Origin: DATBSK01 sp964532485 | GTDB taxonomy: Bacteria; Actinomycetota; Acidimicrobiia; IMCC26256; PALSA-555 | Direction of reading: 5' to 3' | Length of the DNA stretch: 64,000 bases | Assembly: GCA_964532485.1 (NCBI GenBank) | Contig: CAZHKE010000012.1 | Span: forward strand, 1 to 64,000 | Shown: positions 23,415 to 31,902 of the stretch, piece after piece | How the letters are laid out: the number at the start of each line of letters is the position of its first letter | How positions within the stretch are numbered: the stretch's first letter is position 1 | The notes under the pieces: generated by a model | Database searches by the model: none | The model's input: only the letters and a program-made list of their open reading frames with translations | Told to the model about the DNA's origin: nothing | Position numbers and translations under genes: made by a program

Positions 23415-26125
23415 CGGTGGAAGAGGCGGTTGAAGCCGGCCGTCAGGCCGGTGCCGGAGCCGTCGGTGCCCGACCAGATGGCGTCGCGCGCCGCACGCTC
23501 GCGGGCTTCGTCGAGCTTGCGGCCCTCGGTGTCGGTCACCTCGAAGCGGTCGATCGCGAGTCCGCCCTTGGTCGCCACCCGCGCCGAGTGCACCGTCACG
23601 TCGCTCGCCATGAAGCCGACCGTGATGATGTGCAACAGGCCATGTCGGTCTTGCCCCCGCACCTCGCAGATCGTGTGCCACGGAGACGCGACGTCGTCGA
23701 ACGTGAGCTCGAGATCGGGTGCCGGCTCACTCGTCGGTGACCGCCTGAGCGCCTCCTCGATCGCCGACTCCAGGTCCCCGATCGCCACGAGCGCTTCGGC
23801 CGTGGGCGCTTGCGTGCGGACGCGGAACGACTCGACCGCGGCGCCGTCGGGCCACGTCGCTGCACTCGCTTCGAGCACGTCGAGCCCTCGCGCCGCGAGC
23901 ACCCCCGAGACGGCGGCGAGCAGCCCCGGACGGTTGCGGGCACCGATCTCGACCCGGGCCTGCGCCGACCCGAGAGGAGCCGCGACCGCACGCACCGACC
24001 CCTTGCGTGGCAGCGGGTCGAGCAGCTCCGCGTGACGGGCGATGTCGCCCGCCGGGTGCGCGAGCAGGTACCCACGCGGCGCCCGCCGGACCCGGGCCGT
24101 GGCGCCGGGCGCGTCACCGACGAGCCGGAGCGCCTCCGCCCGTCGCTGCTCGACGACCGAGCCGGCGCGTGCGCCGGTGAGCTCGGGGTGGGACAGCACC
24201 CCGAGCACGCGGGTCAGCAGCTCGTCGAGCCGGTTGCGCTCGTAGGTCTCGAGCTCGCCGTAGGCCAACGACAGCAGGTACAGCGAGCGCGCCCGCTCCG
24301 GCGTGGCGACGTGGCTCGCCAGCTGGAGGACGGGCTCCTCGTCGAGGCCCTCGAGCCGCTGCGACGCGGCGCGCAGCAGCCCGTGGTCGGACACCAGGTC
24401 GGCGAGGTCCTCCTCGGCGACGGCCCCGAGGCGGAGTCGGTCCGACAGCTGCCGGGCGAGGTCGGCCGGGTCGCCGCTCTCACCGGCCACGGCCAGCACG
24501 AGCGCGGCGAGGGTCGGCTGCTCCGGGTGCCGGAGGCGTTCGAACACGGCCGCAGCGCGCGCGTCCGACGTCAGGAGCTCCCGCAGGCGCTCGACGAGCT
24601 CGAAGCGCAGCACGTGCGCCGGGTCGAGCACGAACGGGTCGGCCCGGCGCCGGCGCACGGCCTCCGCCAGCTCGGGGAGCGACCGCTCCAGCACCTCCGA
24701 AGCCTCGAGGAACCGCCACGACCGGATGCTGCCCTCGCGCAAGAGCGCGAGGAACCTCGACGTGGCACGCCCGTCCCACGTCGCCGCGCCGAGGTCGACG
24801 TCGCCGAGCCAGTCGAGGAGCTCCCCCGAAGGGCCGGCCCGCACGACGAGGCGCGCCGCGTCCAGCGCCACGACGAGACCGTCTTCGTCGGGGGGATCAC
24901 CGGCGAGGCCGATCTCGCCGTTCACGGTGAGCCACCCGCCCGGCGGCGCCGGCGTGGGCGCGCGCTTGGGCCGCCGCTTCTGGAGCGTGCCGAGCCGGCC
25001 ACGGAGCAACGAAGGCGCGGCGAGCGTCGTCCCGAGCACGACGACGACGAGCGCAGCGTAGAGATCGTCGTCGAGCACGCCCTCGGTGAGCCCGATGCTG
25101 GCGAAGATCAGTCCGACCTCTCCGCGGGGCAGCATCCCGAGGCCCACGAGCAGACGGTCGCCCACACCTCCCAGCAACCCGAGGCCGGCCGCGATCTTGC
25201 CGATGCTCGCGACCACGATCAGCGCGCCCATCAACAACAACAGGTTCGGGTCGCCGAGCGCATCGAGATCGGCGTTCACGCCGATCTGCAGGAAGAACAC
25301 GGGGATGAAGAGGTGACCGACCGGTGCCAGCTCTCGTCGCATGCGCTCGGCGGGCGCGGTGCCACTGAGCGCGACGCCGGCTGCGAACGCACCGACGATC
25401 GGCGCCAGCTGCGCGACGTCGGCGAGAAGCGCGAACGCCAGGGTGAACGCGAGGGCGATCGCCACGAACGTGCCCGCCGACCGCGAGTGCCGATCGATGA
25501 CCCCGAAGAGCTTCGGTCCGAAGCGCGTCCCGATGGCGACGGCCAGGACCAGGAACCCGACGGCGATGACGACGATCTGGGCGATGTCGAGCACCGAGAC
25601 CGTTCCTGCCGTCGTGACCCGGACGACGATGGTGAGGAGGATCAGGCCCATCACGTCGTCGGCGACGGCTGCGCCGAGCACCGTGCGCGATTCGATGCGT
25701 GTCAACGCGCCGAGATCGCTGAACACCCGCGCGGTGATGCCGACGCTCGTCGCCGCGAGCGCCGCGCCGACGAACAGCGCGGTGTCGTTCGACTCGCCGA
25801 ACCCGAGCGCGACGCCGAAGCCGAGGGCGACCGGCAGGATCACACCGATCACCGCGACCGCCATCGAGGACCGTCCGACCGACCGGAGGTCGCCGAGACT
25901 GAGCTCGAGCCCGACCTCGAGGAGCAGGAGGATCACGCCGAGCTCGGCCAGCACCTCCAGCGTGATGTCGTGGCCGACCAGCGAGAGCACCGACGGGCCG
26001 ATCACGATGCCGGCGACGATCTCGCCGACGACCGCGGGGACCTTGACGCGCTCGGCGAGCTCCGCGGCCACCTTCGCGGCCAGGAGGACGACGAGGATGT
26101 CGACGAGGACGTCGGTGACGCTCAC
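23411..26125 (-). CDS. CPA2 cation/proton antiporter fused to a GlnD-like pseudo-HD and tandem ACT tail
   Basis: 904 residues. Residues 1-385 are a CPA2/KefB-type antiporter of about 12 membrane helices, with VPAVVGEIVAGIVIGPSVLS, LLLLEVGLELSLGDLRSVG, the core AAVADDVMGLILL holding the ion-binding Asp pair, and GMLPRGEVGLIFASIG. A basic Pro-rich linker (about 385-405) leads to a helical region (about 430-720) that follows the GlnD layout (FLALLREGS..., SLPELAEAVRRRRADPF) but lacks the HD metal residues. Two ACT domains follow (about 745-800, ARNRPGLLAAVSGVLAARGL; about 835-885, GQDRHGLLHIITVGF). GTG 26125 overlaps the upstream regulator stop. Ligand-gated transport linked to nitrogen state is inferred. 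Confidence 0.88.
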   Translation of the reverse strand: MSVTDVLVDILVVLLAAKVAAELAERVKVPAVVGEIVAGIVIGPSVLSLVGHDITLEVLAELGVILLLLEVGLELSLGDLRSVGRSSMAVAVIGVILPVALGFGVALGFGESNDTALFVGAALAATSVGITARVFSDLGALTRIESRTVLGAAVADDVMGLILLTIVVRVTTAGTVSVLDIAQIVVIAVGFLVLAVAIGTRFGPKLFGVIDRHSRSAGTFVAIALAFTLAFALLADVAQLAPIVGAFAAGVALSGTAPAERMRRELAPVGHLFIPVFFLQIGVNADLDALGDPNLLLLMGALIVVASIGKIAAGLGLLGGVGDRLLVGLGMLPRGEVGLIFASIGLTEGVLDDDLYAALVVVVLGTTLAAPSLLRGRLGTLQKRRPKRAPTPAPPGGWLTVNGEIGLAGDPPDEDGLVVALDAARLVVRAGPSGELLDWLGDVDLGAATWDGRATSRFLALLREGSIRSWRFLEASEVLERSLPELAEAVRRRRADPFVLDPAHVLRFELVERLRELLTSDARAAAVFERLRHPEQPTLAALVLAVAGESGDPADLARQLSDRLRLGAVAEEDLADLVSDHGLLRAASQRLEGLDEEPVLQLASHVATPERARSLYLLSLAYGELETYERNRLDELLTRVLGVLSHPELTGARAGSVVEQRRAEALRLVGDAPGATARVRRAPRGYLLAHPAGDIARHAELLDPLPRKGSVRAVAAPLGSAQARVEIGARNRPGLLAAVSGVLAARGLDVLEASAATWPDGAAVESFRVRTQAPTAEALVAIGDLESAIEEALRRSPTSEPAPDLELTFDDVASPWHTICEVRGQDRHGLLHIITVGFMASDVTVHSARVATKGGLAIDRFEVTDTEGRKLDEARERAARDAIWSGTDGSGTGLTAGFNRLFHR

Positions 26126-26403
26126 GCCGTGATGCCTGCTTCCCCGATCCGGAGGAGGTAGCCCCGTCGGTGCACGGTGTGGATCTGGAGGCCGGTCGGC
26201 GCGATCAGCCGCCGCAGACGCGCCAGGTGCACGTCGAGGACGTTGCGGTCCNNNNNNNNNNNNNNNNNNNNNNNNNNNNNNNNNNNNNNNNNNNNNNNNN
26301 NNNNNNNNNNNNNNNNNNNNNNNNNNNNNNNNNNNNNNNNNNNNNNNNNNNGCCGCTCGAGCCGCTCCGCCTCCGCCGGCCAGTGCACGAGCGCCACGTC
26401 CAT
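26122..26403 (-). CDS. Orphan OmpR-type winged-helix regulator (GlnR-like), interrupted by a gap
   Basis: The N-terminus MDVALVHWPAEAERLER and the C-terminal 42 residues are visible. The C-terminus holds the winged-helix recognition segment NVLDVHLARLRRLIAP and HTVHRRGYLLRIGEAG. The 100-N gap removes the middle; the known fragments are in the same frame across it, but a complete protein of this type needs about 160-220 residues, so the gap is probably larger than shown. The position beside amtB-glnK-glnD, and a perfect GlnR-type operator between them, support a GlnR-like role. Leaderless-type promoter; coupled to the antiporter gene by a GTGA overlap. Confidence 0.75.
   Translation of the reverse strand: MDVALVHWPAEAERLERXXXXXXXXXXXXXXXXXXXXXXXXXXXXXXXXXXDRNVLDVHLARLRRLIAPTGLQIHTVHRRGYLLRIGEAGITA
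26252..26351. other. Assembly gap (100 N) inside the GlnR-like gene
   Basis: Exactly 100 N; the missing part includes the receiver-like portion and the start of the winged helix. Confidence 0.95.
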
Positions 26404-26410
26404 GCGGCGC

Positions 26411-26416
26411 AACCTA
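26411..26416 (-). promoter_or_regulatory. -10 box of the GlnR-like/antiporter operon, leaderless type
   Basis: On the minus strand TAGGTT ends seven bases before ATG 26403. Confidence 0.55.
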
Positions 26417-26534
26417 CGGGCGCGGTGTTTCGACTCCGTTTCGTCGAGGTGAACGGCGCGCGGCCCGTGCGTCAGGACTCGGCCAGGTCGTCGATGCCGA
26501 CGCGTCACATCTCGACCGGAGCCAGCGCCTGCTC

Positions 26535-26572
26535 GTAACACGCCCGAAACACTCCCGCGACTCCCGGGAAAC
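26535..26572. promoter_or_regulatory. Complete GlnR-type operator upstream of amtB
   Basis: GTAAC-N6-GAAAC-N6-GCGAC-N6-GAAAC, with exact six-base spacings. This matches the actinomycete GlnR consensus gTnAc-n6-GaAAc repeated twice, with one mismatch (C for T in the third element). It lies 73-110 bases before the amtB start and about 130 bases from the divergent regulator start, so it could serve either promoter. Confidence 0.85.
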
Positions 26573-26644
26573 CTGGCACCGCCAACCTGTCCCGGATCTG
26601 AACAAGAGCCGACCGGAGATGGTCGGTCCGACCGGGGGGACCAC

Positions 26645-27901
26645 GTGGAGATCAACACCGGCGACACCGCATGGGTGCTGGCGTCGGCGGCCCTCGTCAT
26701 GTTCATGACGCCGGGCCTGGCGCTCTTCTACGGCGGCATGGTGCGAACGAAGAACGTGCTCGCGATGCTCATGGAGAACTTCGTGTGCCTCGGGATCGTG
26801 AGCGTGCTGTGGGCGATCGCCCTCTACTCGCTGGCGTTCTCCGGCGACGGCGACCTGATCGGCAACTTCGATCTCGCCTGGATGCACGACGCGCTCAAGA
26901 CCCAACCGACGGGCATCGCGCTGACGGTGCCGCCGTTCGCGTTCCTCGCGTTCCAGATGATGTTCGCGATCATCACGCCCGCGCTCATCAGCGGCGCGAT
27001 CGCAGACCGGATGCGCTTCGCGGCCTGGATGTGGTTCGTGCCGCTGTGGGTGATCCTCGTGTACACCCCCATCGCGCACTGGGTGTTCTCGCCGTCGGGC
27101 TGGCTGTTCCAGCGCGGCGCGCTCGACTTCGCGGGCGGCACGGTGGTCCACATCAACGCCGGCATCGCGGCGCTCGCGGCGGTGGTCGTGCTCGGCAGGC
27201 GTCGCGGGTGGCCCGAGCATCCGATGGTCCCGCACAACCTGCCCCTCACGTTGATCGGCGCGGGGATCCTGTGGTTCGGCTGGTTCGGGTTCAACGCAGG
27301 CTCGGCGCTGAGCGGCAACGACCTCGCGGCGACGGCGCTGGTGAACACGCACCTCGCGGCCGCGGCCGCGATGGTGAGCTGGCTGCTCGTCGAGCGCCTG
27401 CGCACGGGGCACGCCACGACCCTCGGCGCGGCGTCGGGGCTCGTCGCGGGGCTCGTCGCGATCACGCCGTGCGCCGGCTTCGTCGGCGGCATGGCGCCCG
27501 TCTACATCGGGCTCATCGCAGGTGCGCTCTGCGCGTTCGCGGTCAGCTTGAAGTTCAAGGTCGGGTACGACGACTCCCTCGACGTGGTGGGCGTCCACCT
27601 CGTCGGCGGGCTCGTCGGGTCCCTGCTCGTGGGCGTGTTCGCCGACGCGGCGTTCAACCCGGGGGTGGCGGACGCGCCCGGAGGCGGCGGGCTCGTGGAG
27701 ACCGGCAGCTTCGAGCTGCTCGGCGAGCAGCTCATCGCGGTCGCCGCGACGATGGCGTGGTCGTTCGCGCTGACGTTCGTCATCATGGTCGTGCTCAAGA
27801 AGGCGCTGCCGCAGGGCATCCGCGCGTCCGAGGAGGACGAGGAGACCGGGCTCGACCTGACGCAGCACTCCGAGACCGGGTACGCATTGGATCGAGTTTG
27901 A
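26645..27901 (+). CDS. amtB: Ammonium transporter Amt
   Basis: 418 residues from GTG 26645 behind a GGGGGGA ribosome site, with 11 membrane helices expected. Signatures: FYGGMVRTKNVLAMLMENF, the phenylalanine-gate region, GGTVVHINAGIAALAA with the first pore His, and GVHLVGGLVGSLLVG with the second. It conducts ammonium/ammonia into the cell and is shut by unmodified PII protein binding at its cytoplasmic face. glnK follows after 21 bases, the universal amtB-glnK pairing. A GlnR-type box and a short inverted repeat (CCGACC/GGTCGG, 26609-26633) lie upstream. Confidence 0.97.
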   Translation: MEINTGDTAWVLASAALVMFMTPGLALFYGGMVRTKNVLAMLMENFVCLGIVSVLWAIALYSLAFSGDGDLIGNFDLAWMHDALKTQPTGIALTVPPFAFLAFQMMFAIITPALISGAIADRMRFAAWMWFVPLWVILVYTPIAHWVFSPSGWLFQRGALDFAGGTVVHINAGIAALAAVVVLGRRRGWPEHPMVPHNLPLTLIGAGILWFGWFGFNAGSALSGNDLAATALVNTHLAAAAAMVSWLLVERLRTGHATTLGAASGLVAGLVAITPCAGFVGGMAPVYIGLIAGALCAFAVSLKFKVGYDDSLDVVGVHLVGGLVGSLLVGVFADAAFNPGVADAPGGGGLVETGSFELLGEQLIAVAATMAWSFALTFVIMVVLKKALPQGIRASEEDEETGLDLTQHSETGYALDRV

Positions 27902-27922
27902 GGCGAAGGGACTGACGCACAC

Positions 27923-28261
27923 ATGAAGCTCATCGTCGGCATCATCAAGCCGTTCAAGCTCGACGACGTGAAGGACGCGCTCAAGGACCTCGGCGTCCAC
28001 GGCCTCACGGTGTCGGACGTGCAGGGGTTCGGACGCCAGCGCGGTCACACCGAGGTCTATCGGGGCGCCGAGTACACCATCGACTTCGTCCCGAAGGTCC
28101 GCATCGAGATCCTCGTGGACGACGGCGACGTCGAACGGGTCACGACGCAGCTCGTCGAGACCGCGCGCACCGGCAAGATCGGTGACGGGAAGGTGTGGGT
28201 GGTCCCGGTCGAGAACGTCACCCGCATCCGCACCGGTGAGGCGGGCCCGGACGCCCTCTGA
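27923..28261 (+). CDS. glnK: PII nitrogen-regulatory protein
   Basis: 112 residues, canonical. MKLIVGIIKPFKLDDVKDAL begins the ferredoxin-like fold, the T-loop GHTEVYRGAEY ends with modifiable Tyr51, and the B-loop region TGKIGDGKVWVVPVE binds ATP phosphates. The trimer senses ATP/ADP and 2-oxoglutarate and is uridylylated or, as in many actinobacteria, adenylylated at Tyr51 by the GlnD homologue encoded next. It regulates AmtB by direct binding. The glnD start lies within its 3' end. Confidence 0.97.
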   Translation: MKLIVGIIKPFKLDDVKDALKDLGVHGLTVSDVQGFGRQRGHTEVYRGAEYTIDFVPKVRIEILVDDGDVERVTTQLVETARTGKIGDGKVWVVPVENVTRIRTGEAGPDAL

Positions 28262-30677
28262 CGACGCCGCCACCGCGGCGGAGCGTCTCCGGACGGCCCG
28301 GGCGCGGGTCGACGACGACACGGGCCTGCGCGGGGCCGGCTACGGACGCGCGCTCTCCGACGCGCTCGACGCGTCGTTCCACGAGGTGGCGGAGCACCTC
28401 GACCTCCCCGGTCGGTTCGCGGTCGTCGCCCTCGGCTCGTACGCCCGCCGCGAGCTGTGCCCGGGGTCCGACGTCGACGTCATGCTCCTGCACGACGGCA
28501 AGGGCAGCCGCCAGACGGTCGGGACGGCCGCGGAGGAGCTGTGGTACCCGCTCTGGGACGCGGGCTTCGTGCTCGGTCACGCGGTGCGGACGCCGAAGGA
28601 GGCGCTCGCCCTCGCCGGGTCGGAGATCGACGCGCTGACCGGGATGATCGAGCTGCGGCCGGTGACCGGGCTCGCCTCGTTCGCCAAGGAGACGCTCGAG
28701 CGTGCCCGTCGGCTGGCGCAGAAGCGACGCGGGACGGTCGTCGAGGCTCTCAGCGCAGCCGCGGAGCTCCGGGCCGAGCACCCCGGGCCCATCGCCGAGA
28801 TGCTGGAGCCGAACCTGAAGACCGGCGCCGGGGGCCTGCGCGACCTGCAGGCTCTCGAGTGGGTCGGGATCGCGACCGGCGCGACGCCCTCGCTCGAACC
28901 GGGCGCTGGCGTCGCGGGGCTGGTGGCCGGCGGGTTCCTCCAGCCCGGAGACCCTCCGATGCTCGATGACGCGCGCACGCGGCTGCTCGACGCGCGGGTC
29001 GCGTTGCATCAGGTCACCGGTGGCCGGAGTGACGTGCTGCTGCTCCAGGAGCAGGACGCGGTCGCCGCCGTGCTCGCCGACGCCGACGCCGACGCGCTCC
29101 TCGGGCGGCTGGCGCGCGCCAGCCGTGCGGTGCAGTGGATCACGAGTGACGTGTGGCGCCGCCAGCGCGACGCTCGGCGGGGCCCGCTCGGCCGGCGTCA
29201 GAGCCGCGACCGTGTCGTGGGCGAGTGCGTCGTGATTCGTGACGACGCGGTGACGCTGACCGCGGACGCGACCATCGACGCGCCCACGGTGCTGGGCGCC
29301 GCGAACGCCGCCGCGGCAGCAGCGCTTCCCATCGCACGCGAGTCCCTCGAGCGGATGCGATCCATGGCGCCGGCCGACTGGGACGACGACCTGCGGGACG
29401 CCTTCGTGCAGCTGCTGCGCCGCGGGCGCCGAGCGGTGCCCGTCTGCGAGTCGCTCGACCAGGTCGGAGTGCTCGTCGCCCTCCTCCCCGAGTGGGAGCA
29501 CGTCCGGGGCACACCGCAGCGCAACGCGTATCACCGCTTCACCGTCGACCGGCACCTCCTCGAGTGCGTCGCCGAGTGCGTCGACGTGCTCGACGGCGAG
29601 GGATTCGACGGTGACGTGGCGCGCCGTGCCCGCTCCGACCTGCTGCTGCTCGGTGCGCTGCTCCACGACGTCGGCAAGGGCCTGCCCGGCGACCACTCCG
29701 AGATGGGCGCGAAGACCGCGCAGACCGTCGGCGAGCGGATCGGCCTCGACGAGCACGCCGTCGAGGTGCTGGTCTGGCTCGTGCGCGAGCACCTGCTGCT
29801 GGCCGAGACGGCGACCCGCCGCGACCTGGGCGACGAGTCGACGATCGTCCGGTTCGGCCGGGCCGTCCGCGACACCGAGCGCCTGGACCTCCTCTACGCC
29901 CTCACGATCGGCGACTCGCGCGCGACGGGCCCGGCCGCGTGGAGCAGGAGCAAGGCGCAGCTCCTGCGACAGCTGTTCGTCGAGACCGACACCCTGCTCG
30001 AGCGCGGCGTCGTCGGTCGCGACCACGCCGCGGAGCGCACCGCGATCATCGAGCGGCACCGGACGTTGCTCACGAGTGGTGGCCTCGCGCTGGCGTGGTC
30101 GGCCCGCGACGACGGTCTGGTCGAGTGCGCGGTCGCGGCCCCCGACCGCCCCGGACTGCTCGCCACGGTCGCCGGCGTGCTCGCGCTGCACGGCTTCGAC
30201 ATCCGCGGCGCCGACGTGTACGGGGCACCCCAGGGGATGGCGCTCGAGGTGTACCGAGGGATCGACACGTTCGATCGGCTCGACGCCGACGGCCAGGCGC
30301 GCGTGCGCGACGACCTGAGCGCCGCGCTCGCCGGCACGCTCGACCTCGGCGAGCGGCTCGCGGAGCGTCTCCAGCGCTACCGCCGAGCCGCGAGCGACGG
30401 CGCGGTGGGGGTCGCGTTCGACGTCGAGGCGTCACCGGCCGCGACGGTCGTGGAGGTCGAGGCACCCGACGAGGTGGGTCTCCTCGCCCGGATCGCGGCG
30501 GTGTTCACGGATCTGGGGTTCGATGTGACCGCCGCGCTCGTGTCGACGCTGGGTGAGCGCGTCGTCGACGTCTTCTACGTGCGGGACGCGCACGGGGCCA
30601 AGCCGACCGACCCGCTGACCCTCGACCGGCTCCGGGCCACGCTGGTGGCCCGACTCGCCGCCGAGTCGCTCGCCTGA
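28236..30677 (+). CDS. glnD: PII nucleotidyltransferase/uridylyl-removing enzyme
   Basis: About 813 residues from GTG 28236, which overlaps glnK by 26 bases; the frame stays open to 28182 but that part is inside glnK. Nucleotidyltransferase domain (about 50-200) with ALGSYARRELCPGSDVDVML, the G-S and D-x-D metal motif; the helical linker contains NLKTGAGGLRDLQ; the HD domain (about 425-560) has HRFTVDRHLLEC and LLLLGALLHDVGKG. Two C-terminal ACT domains (about 630-690 and 735-800) bind glutamine in known GlnD. It modifies and demodifies PII Tyr51. In actinobacteria the donor may be ATP rather than UTP. Confidence 0.94.
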   Translation: MRRARTPSDDAATAAERLRTARARVDDDTGLRGAGYGRALSDALDASFHEVAEHLDLPGRFAVVALGSYARRELCPGSDVDVMLLHDGKGSRQTVGTAAEELWYPLWDAGFVLGHAVRTPKEALALAGSEIDALTGMIELRPVTGLASFAKETLERARRLAQKRRGTVVEALSAAAELRAEHPGPIAEMLEPNLKTGAGGLRDLQALEWVGIATGATPSLEPGAGVAGLVAGGFLQPGDPPMLDDARTRLLDARVALHQVTGGRSDVLLLQEQDAVAAVLADADADALLGRLARASRAVQWITSDVWRRQRDARRGPLGRRQSRDRVVGECVVIRDDAVTLTADATIDAPTVLGAANAAAAAALPIARESLERMRSMAPADWDDDLRDAFVQLLRRGRRAVPVCESLDQVGVLVALLPEWEHVRGTPQRNAYHRFTVDRHLLECVAECVDVLDGEGFDGDVARRARSDLLLLGALLHDVGKGLPGDHSEMGAKTAQTVGERIGLDEHAVEVLVWLVREHLLLAETATRRDLGDESTIVRFGRAVRDTERLDLLYALTIGDSRATGPAAWSRSKAQLLRQLFVETDTLLERGVVGRDHAAERTAIIERHRTLLTSGGLALAWSARDDGLVECAVAAPDRPGLLATVAGVLALHGFDIRGADVYGAPQGMALEVYRGIDTFDRLDADGQARVRDDLSAALAGTLDLGERLAERLQRYRRAASDGAVGVAFDVEASPAATVVEVEAPDEVGLLARIAAVFTDLGFDVTAALVSTLGERVVDVFYVRDAHGAKPTDPLTLDRLRATLVARLAAESLA

Positions 30678-30680
30678 GGT

Positions 30681-30718
30681 TGCGTCCCTCACCCGCGCAA
30701 TCCGGGGTGAGGGACGCA
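30681..30718. terminator. 14-bp stem hairpin behind glnD
   Basis: The arms TGCGTCCCTCACCC (30681-30694) and its exact complement (30705-30718) enclose a 10-base loop. Nearly the same element recurs at 31863-31900, on the other side of the next gene. Confidence 0.75.
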
Positions 30719-30834
30719 TGTCCGGCCAGACTCGCCGCCGAGTCCGTCGGCTGAAGTAGCGTCGTGCGTCGCCCCGCGAGGGCGCCGGGACAGCCCAGAT
30801 GGTCCGGACAGGCCGGACAGGGTGGAGCGTGGAG

Positions 30835-31848
30835 ATGACAGGGATCCGACGAGTCGCGTCGGTCGCGACGATCACAGTGGCGGTCGCCGCGGCGAGCATC
30901 GCGGCGATGCCCGCGGCCCAGGCAGGCCTGGAGGCGCCAGCCGAGGCGCCGGCGGCCTACGCCATCGGCGGTGGAGGGGTGTTGGCGCCGGCGTGCCAGC
31001 TCGTCACGGTCGACCTCTCGAACGGTGCCGTCGGGACGCTCGGTGCACCCTCCTCGGTCGAGGCGTGCGCGCACGACCTCGCCGTCGCGCCTGACGGTTC
31101 GGTGTGGGGCATCGCCGAGCCCTCTGGCGCGCCCCCCGCGCTCCTCGTGCACTTCGATCCCGCGACCGGCGAGGTGCTCTCGAGCACCGCGATCACCGGC
31201 GACTTCCCGGACGCGAGCATCGCCGAGGGCGGGCTCGCGTTCGACGCGGCGGGGACGCTGTTCGCCCAGCTCAGCACCGACGCGTGCGTCGGCGTGTGCC
31301 TCTACACCCTCGACCGCGACACGGCGGTCGCGACGCTCGTCGGAGGACCCGGCGACGATCTCCTGTCCTCCTTCATGTACTACCTCGGCGCCGACTGCGC
31401 GGGATCGATGGTCACGACCGAGGTTTCGAAGGGAAGCAACGGTGACGCGGCCTCGGCCGAGAGTGACCCGACCGCGCAGGTGTTCGGCCCGACGCTTGCC
31501 TCCGTCGACCCCGCGACCGGGCTCGTCACGACCGGCTCGGCGTTCCAGGACGACTTCGACCTCGCCGGGCTCGACTACGCCCGCGCCGACGGCACGCTGT
31601 ACGCGCTCGGCAGGGTCGGCCCGACGCCGACCGGCAGCACCGACGACACGACCGCCGCGACCGGCGACGTGGGCGCCGCCGCCTTCGACGCCTCGCTCTT
31701 CGTGGTCGACCCCGAGACCGCGGGGATCACCGAGGTCACCGCGCTGAGCGAGCCCAACCTCGACATCAGTGCGCTCGGCATCGCCGGCGAGTGCCCGGTC
31801 CCGCCGCCGCCGGCGCCCGTGGTGCTCGCGCCCACCTTCACCGGCTGA
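30835..31848 (+). CDS. Secreted protein with Pro-rich C-terminus ending FTG
   Basis: 337 residues from ATG 30835, chosen because GGTGGAG lies seven bases upstream; GTG 30829 is possible. A Sec signal peptide spans about 1-30 (Arg-Arg, hydrophobic core, AAQAG cleavage region). The mature part has repeated short beta-like segments typical of a WD/propeller-like or NHL-like fold (LVTVDLSNGAVGTLG, LVHFDPATGEVLSS, LASVDPATGLVTTG, FVVDPETAGITEV), with Cys pairs. The C-terminus is PPPPAPVVLAPTFTG, shared in pattern with two other secreted proteins here. No enzymatic motif is seen. The gene is flanked on both sides by near-identical hairpins. Confidence 0.8.
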   Translation: MTGIRRVASVATITVAVAAASIAAMPAAQAGLEAPAEAPAAYAIGGGGVLAPACQLVTVDLSNGAVGTLGAPSSVEACAHDLAVAPDGSVWGIAEPSGAPPALLVHFDPATGEVLSSTAITGDFPDASIAEGGLAFDAAGTLFAQLSTDACVGVCLYTLDRDTAVATLVGGPGDDLLSSFMYYLGADCAGSMVTTEVSKGSNGDAASAESDPTAQVFGPTLASVDPATGLVTTGSAFQDDFDLAGLDYARADGTLYALGRVGPTPTGSTDDTTAATGDVGAAAFDASLFVVDPETAGITEVTALSEPNLDISALGIAGECPVPPPPAPVVLAPTFTG

Positions 31849-31862
31849 CCCTTCTCCCTGGT

Positions 31863-31900
31863 TGCGTCCCTCACCCGCGCATTGCGGGGTGAGGGACGCA
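31863..31900. terminator. Second copy of the 14-bp stem hairpin
   Basis: The arms are identical to those at 30681-30718 and differ only in the loop. It sits between the secreted-protein gene and the convergent TIGR03086-type gene, so it can terminate both. Confidence 0.8.
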
Positions 31901-31902
31901 TG

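Noticed and set aside
20715..23681. 988-codon open frame on the minus strand
   Set aside because: Antisense to the GGDEF-EAL gene, whose motifs are intact on the plus strand; no domain pattern in the antisense frame.
23810..26161. 783-codon open frame on the plus strand
   Set aside because: Antisense shadow of the antiporter-ACT gene; Arg/Glu/His-rich composition without any domain, caused by high third-position GC.
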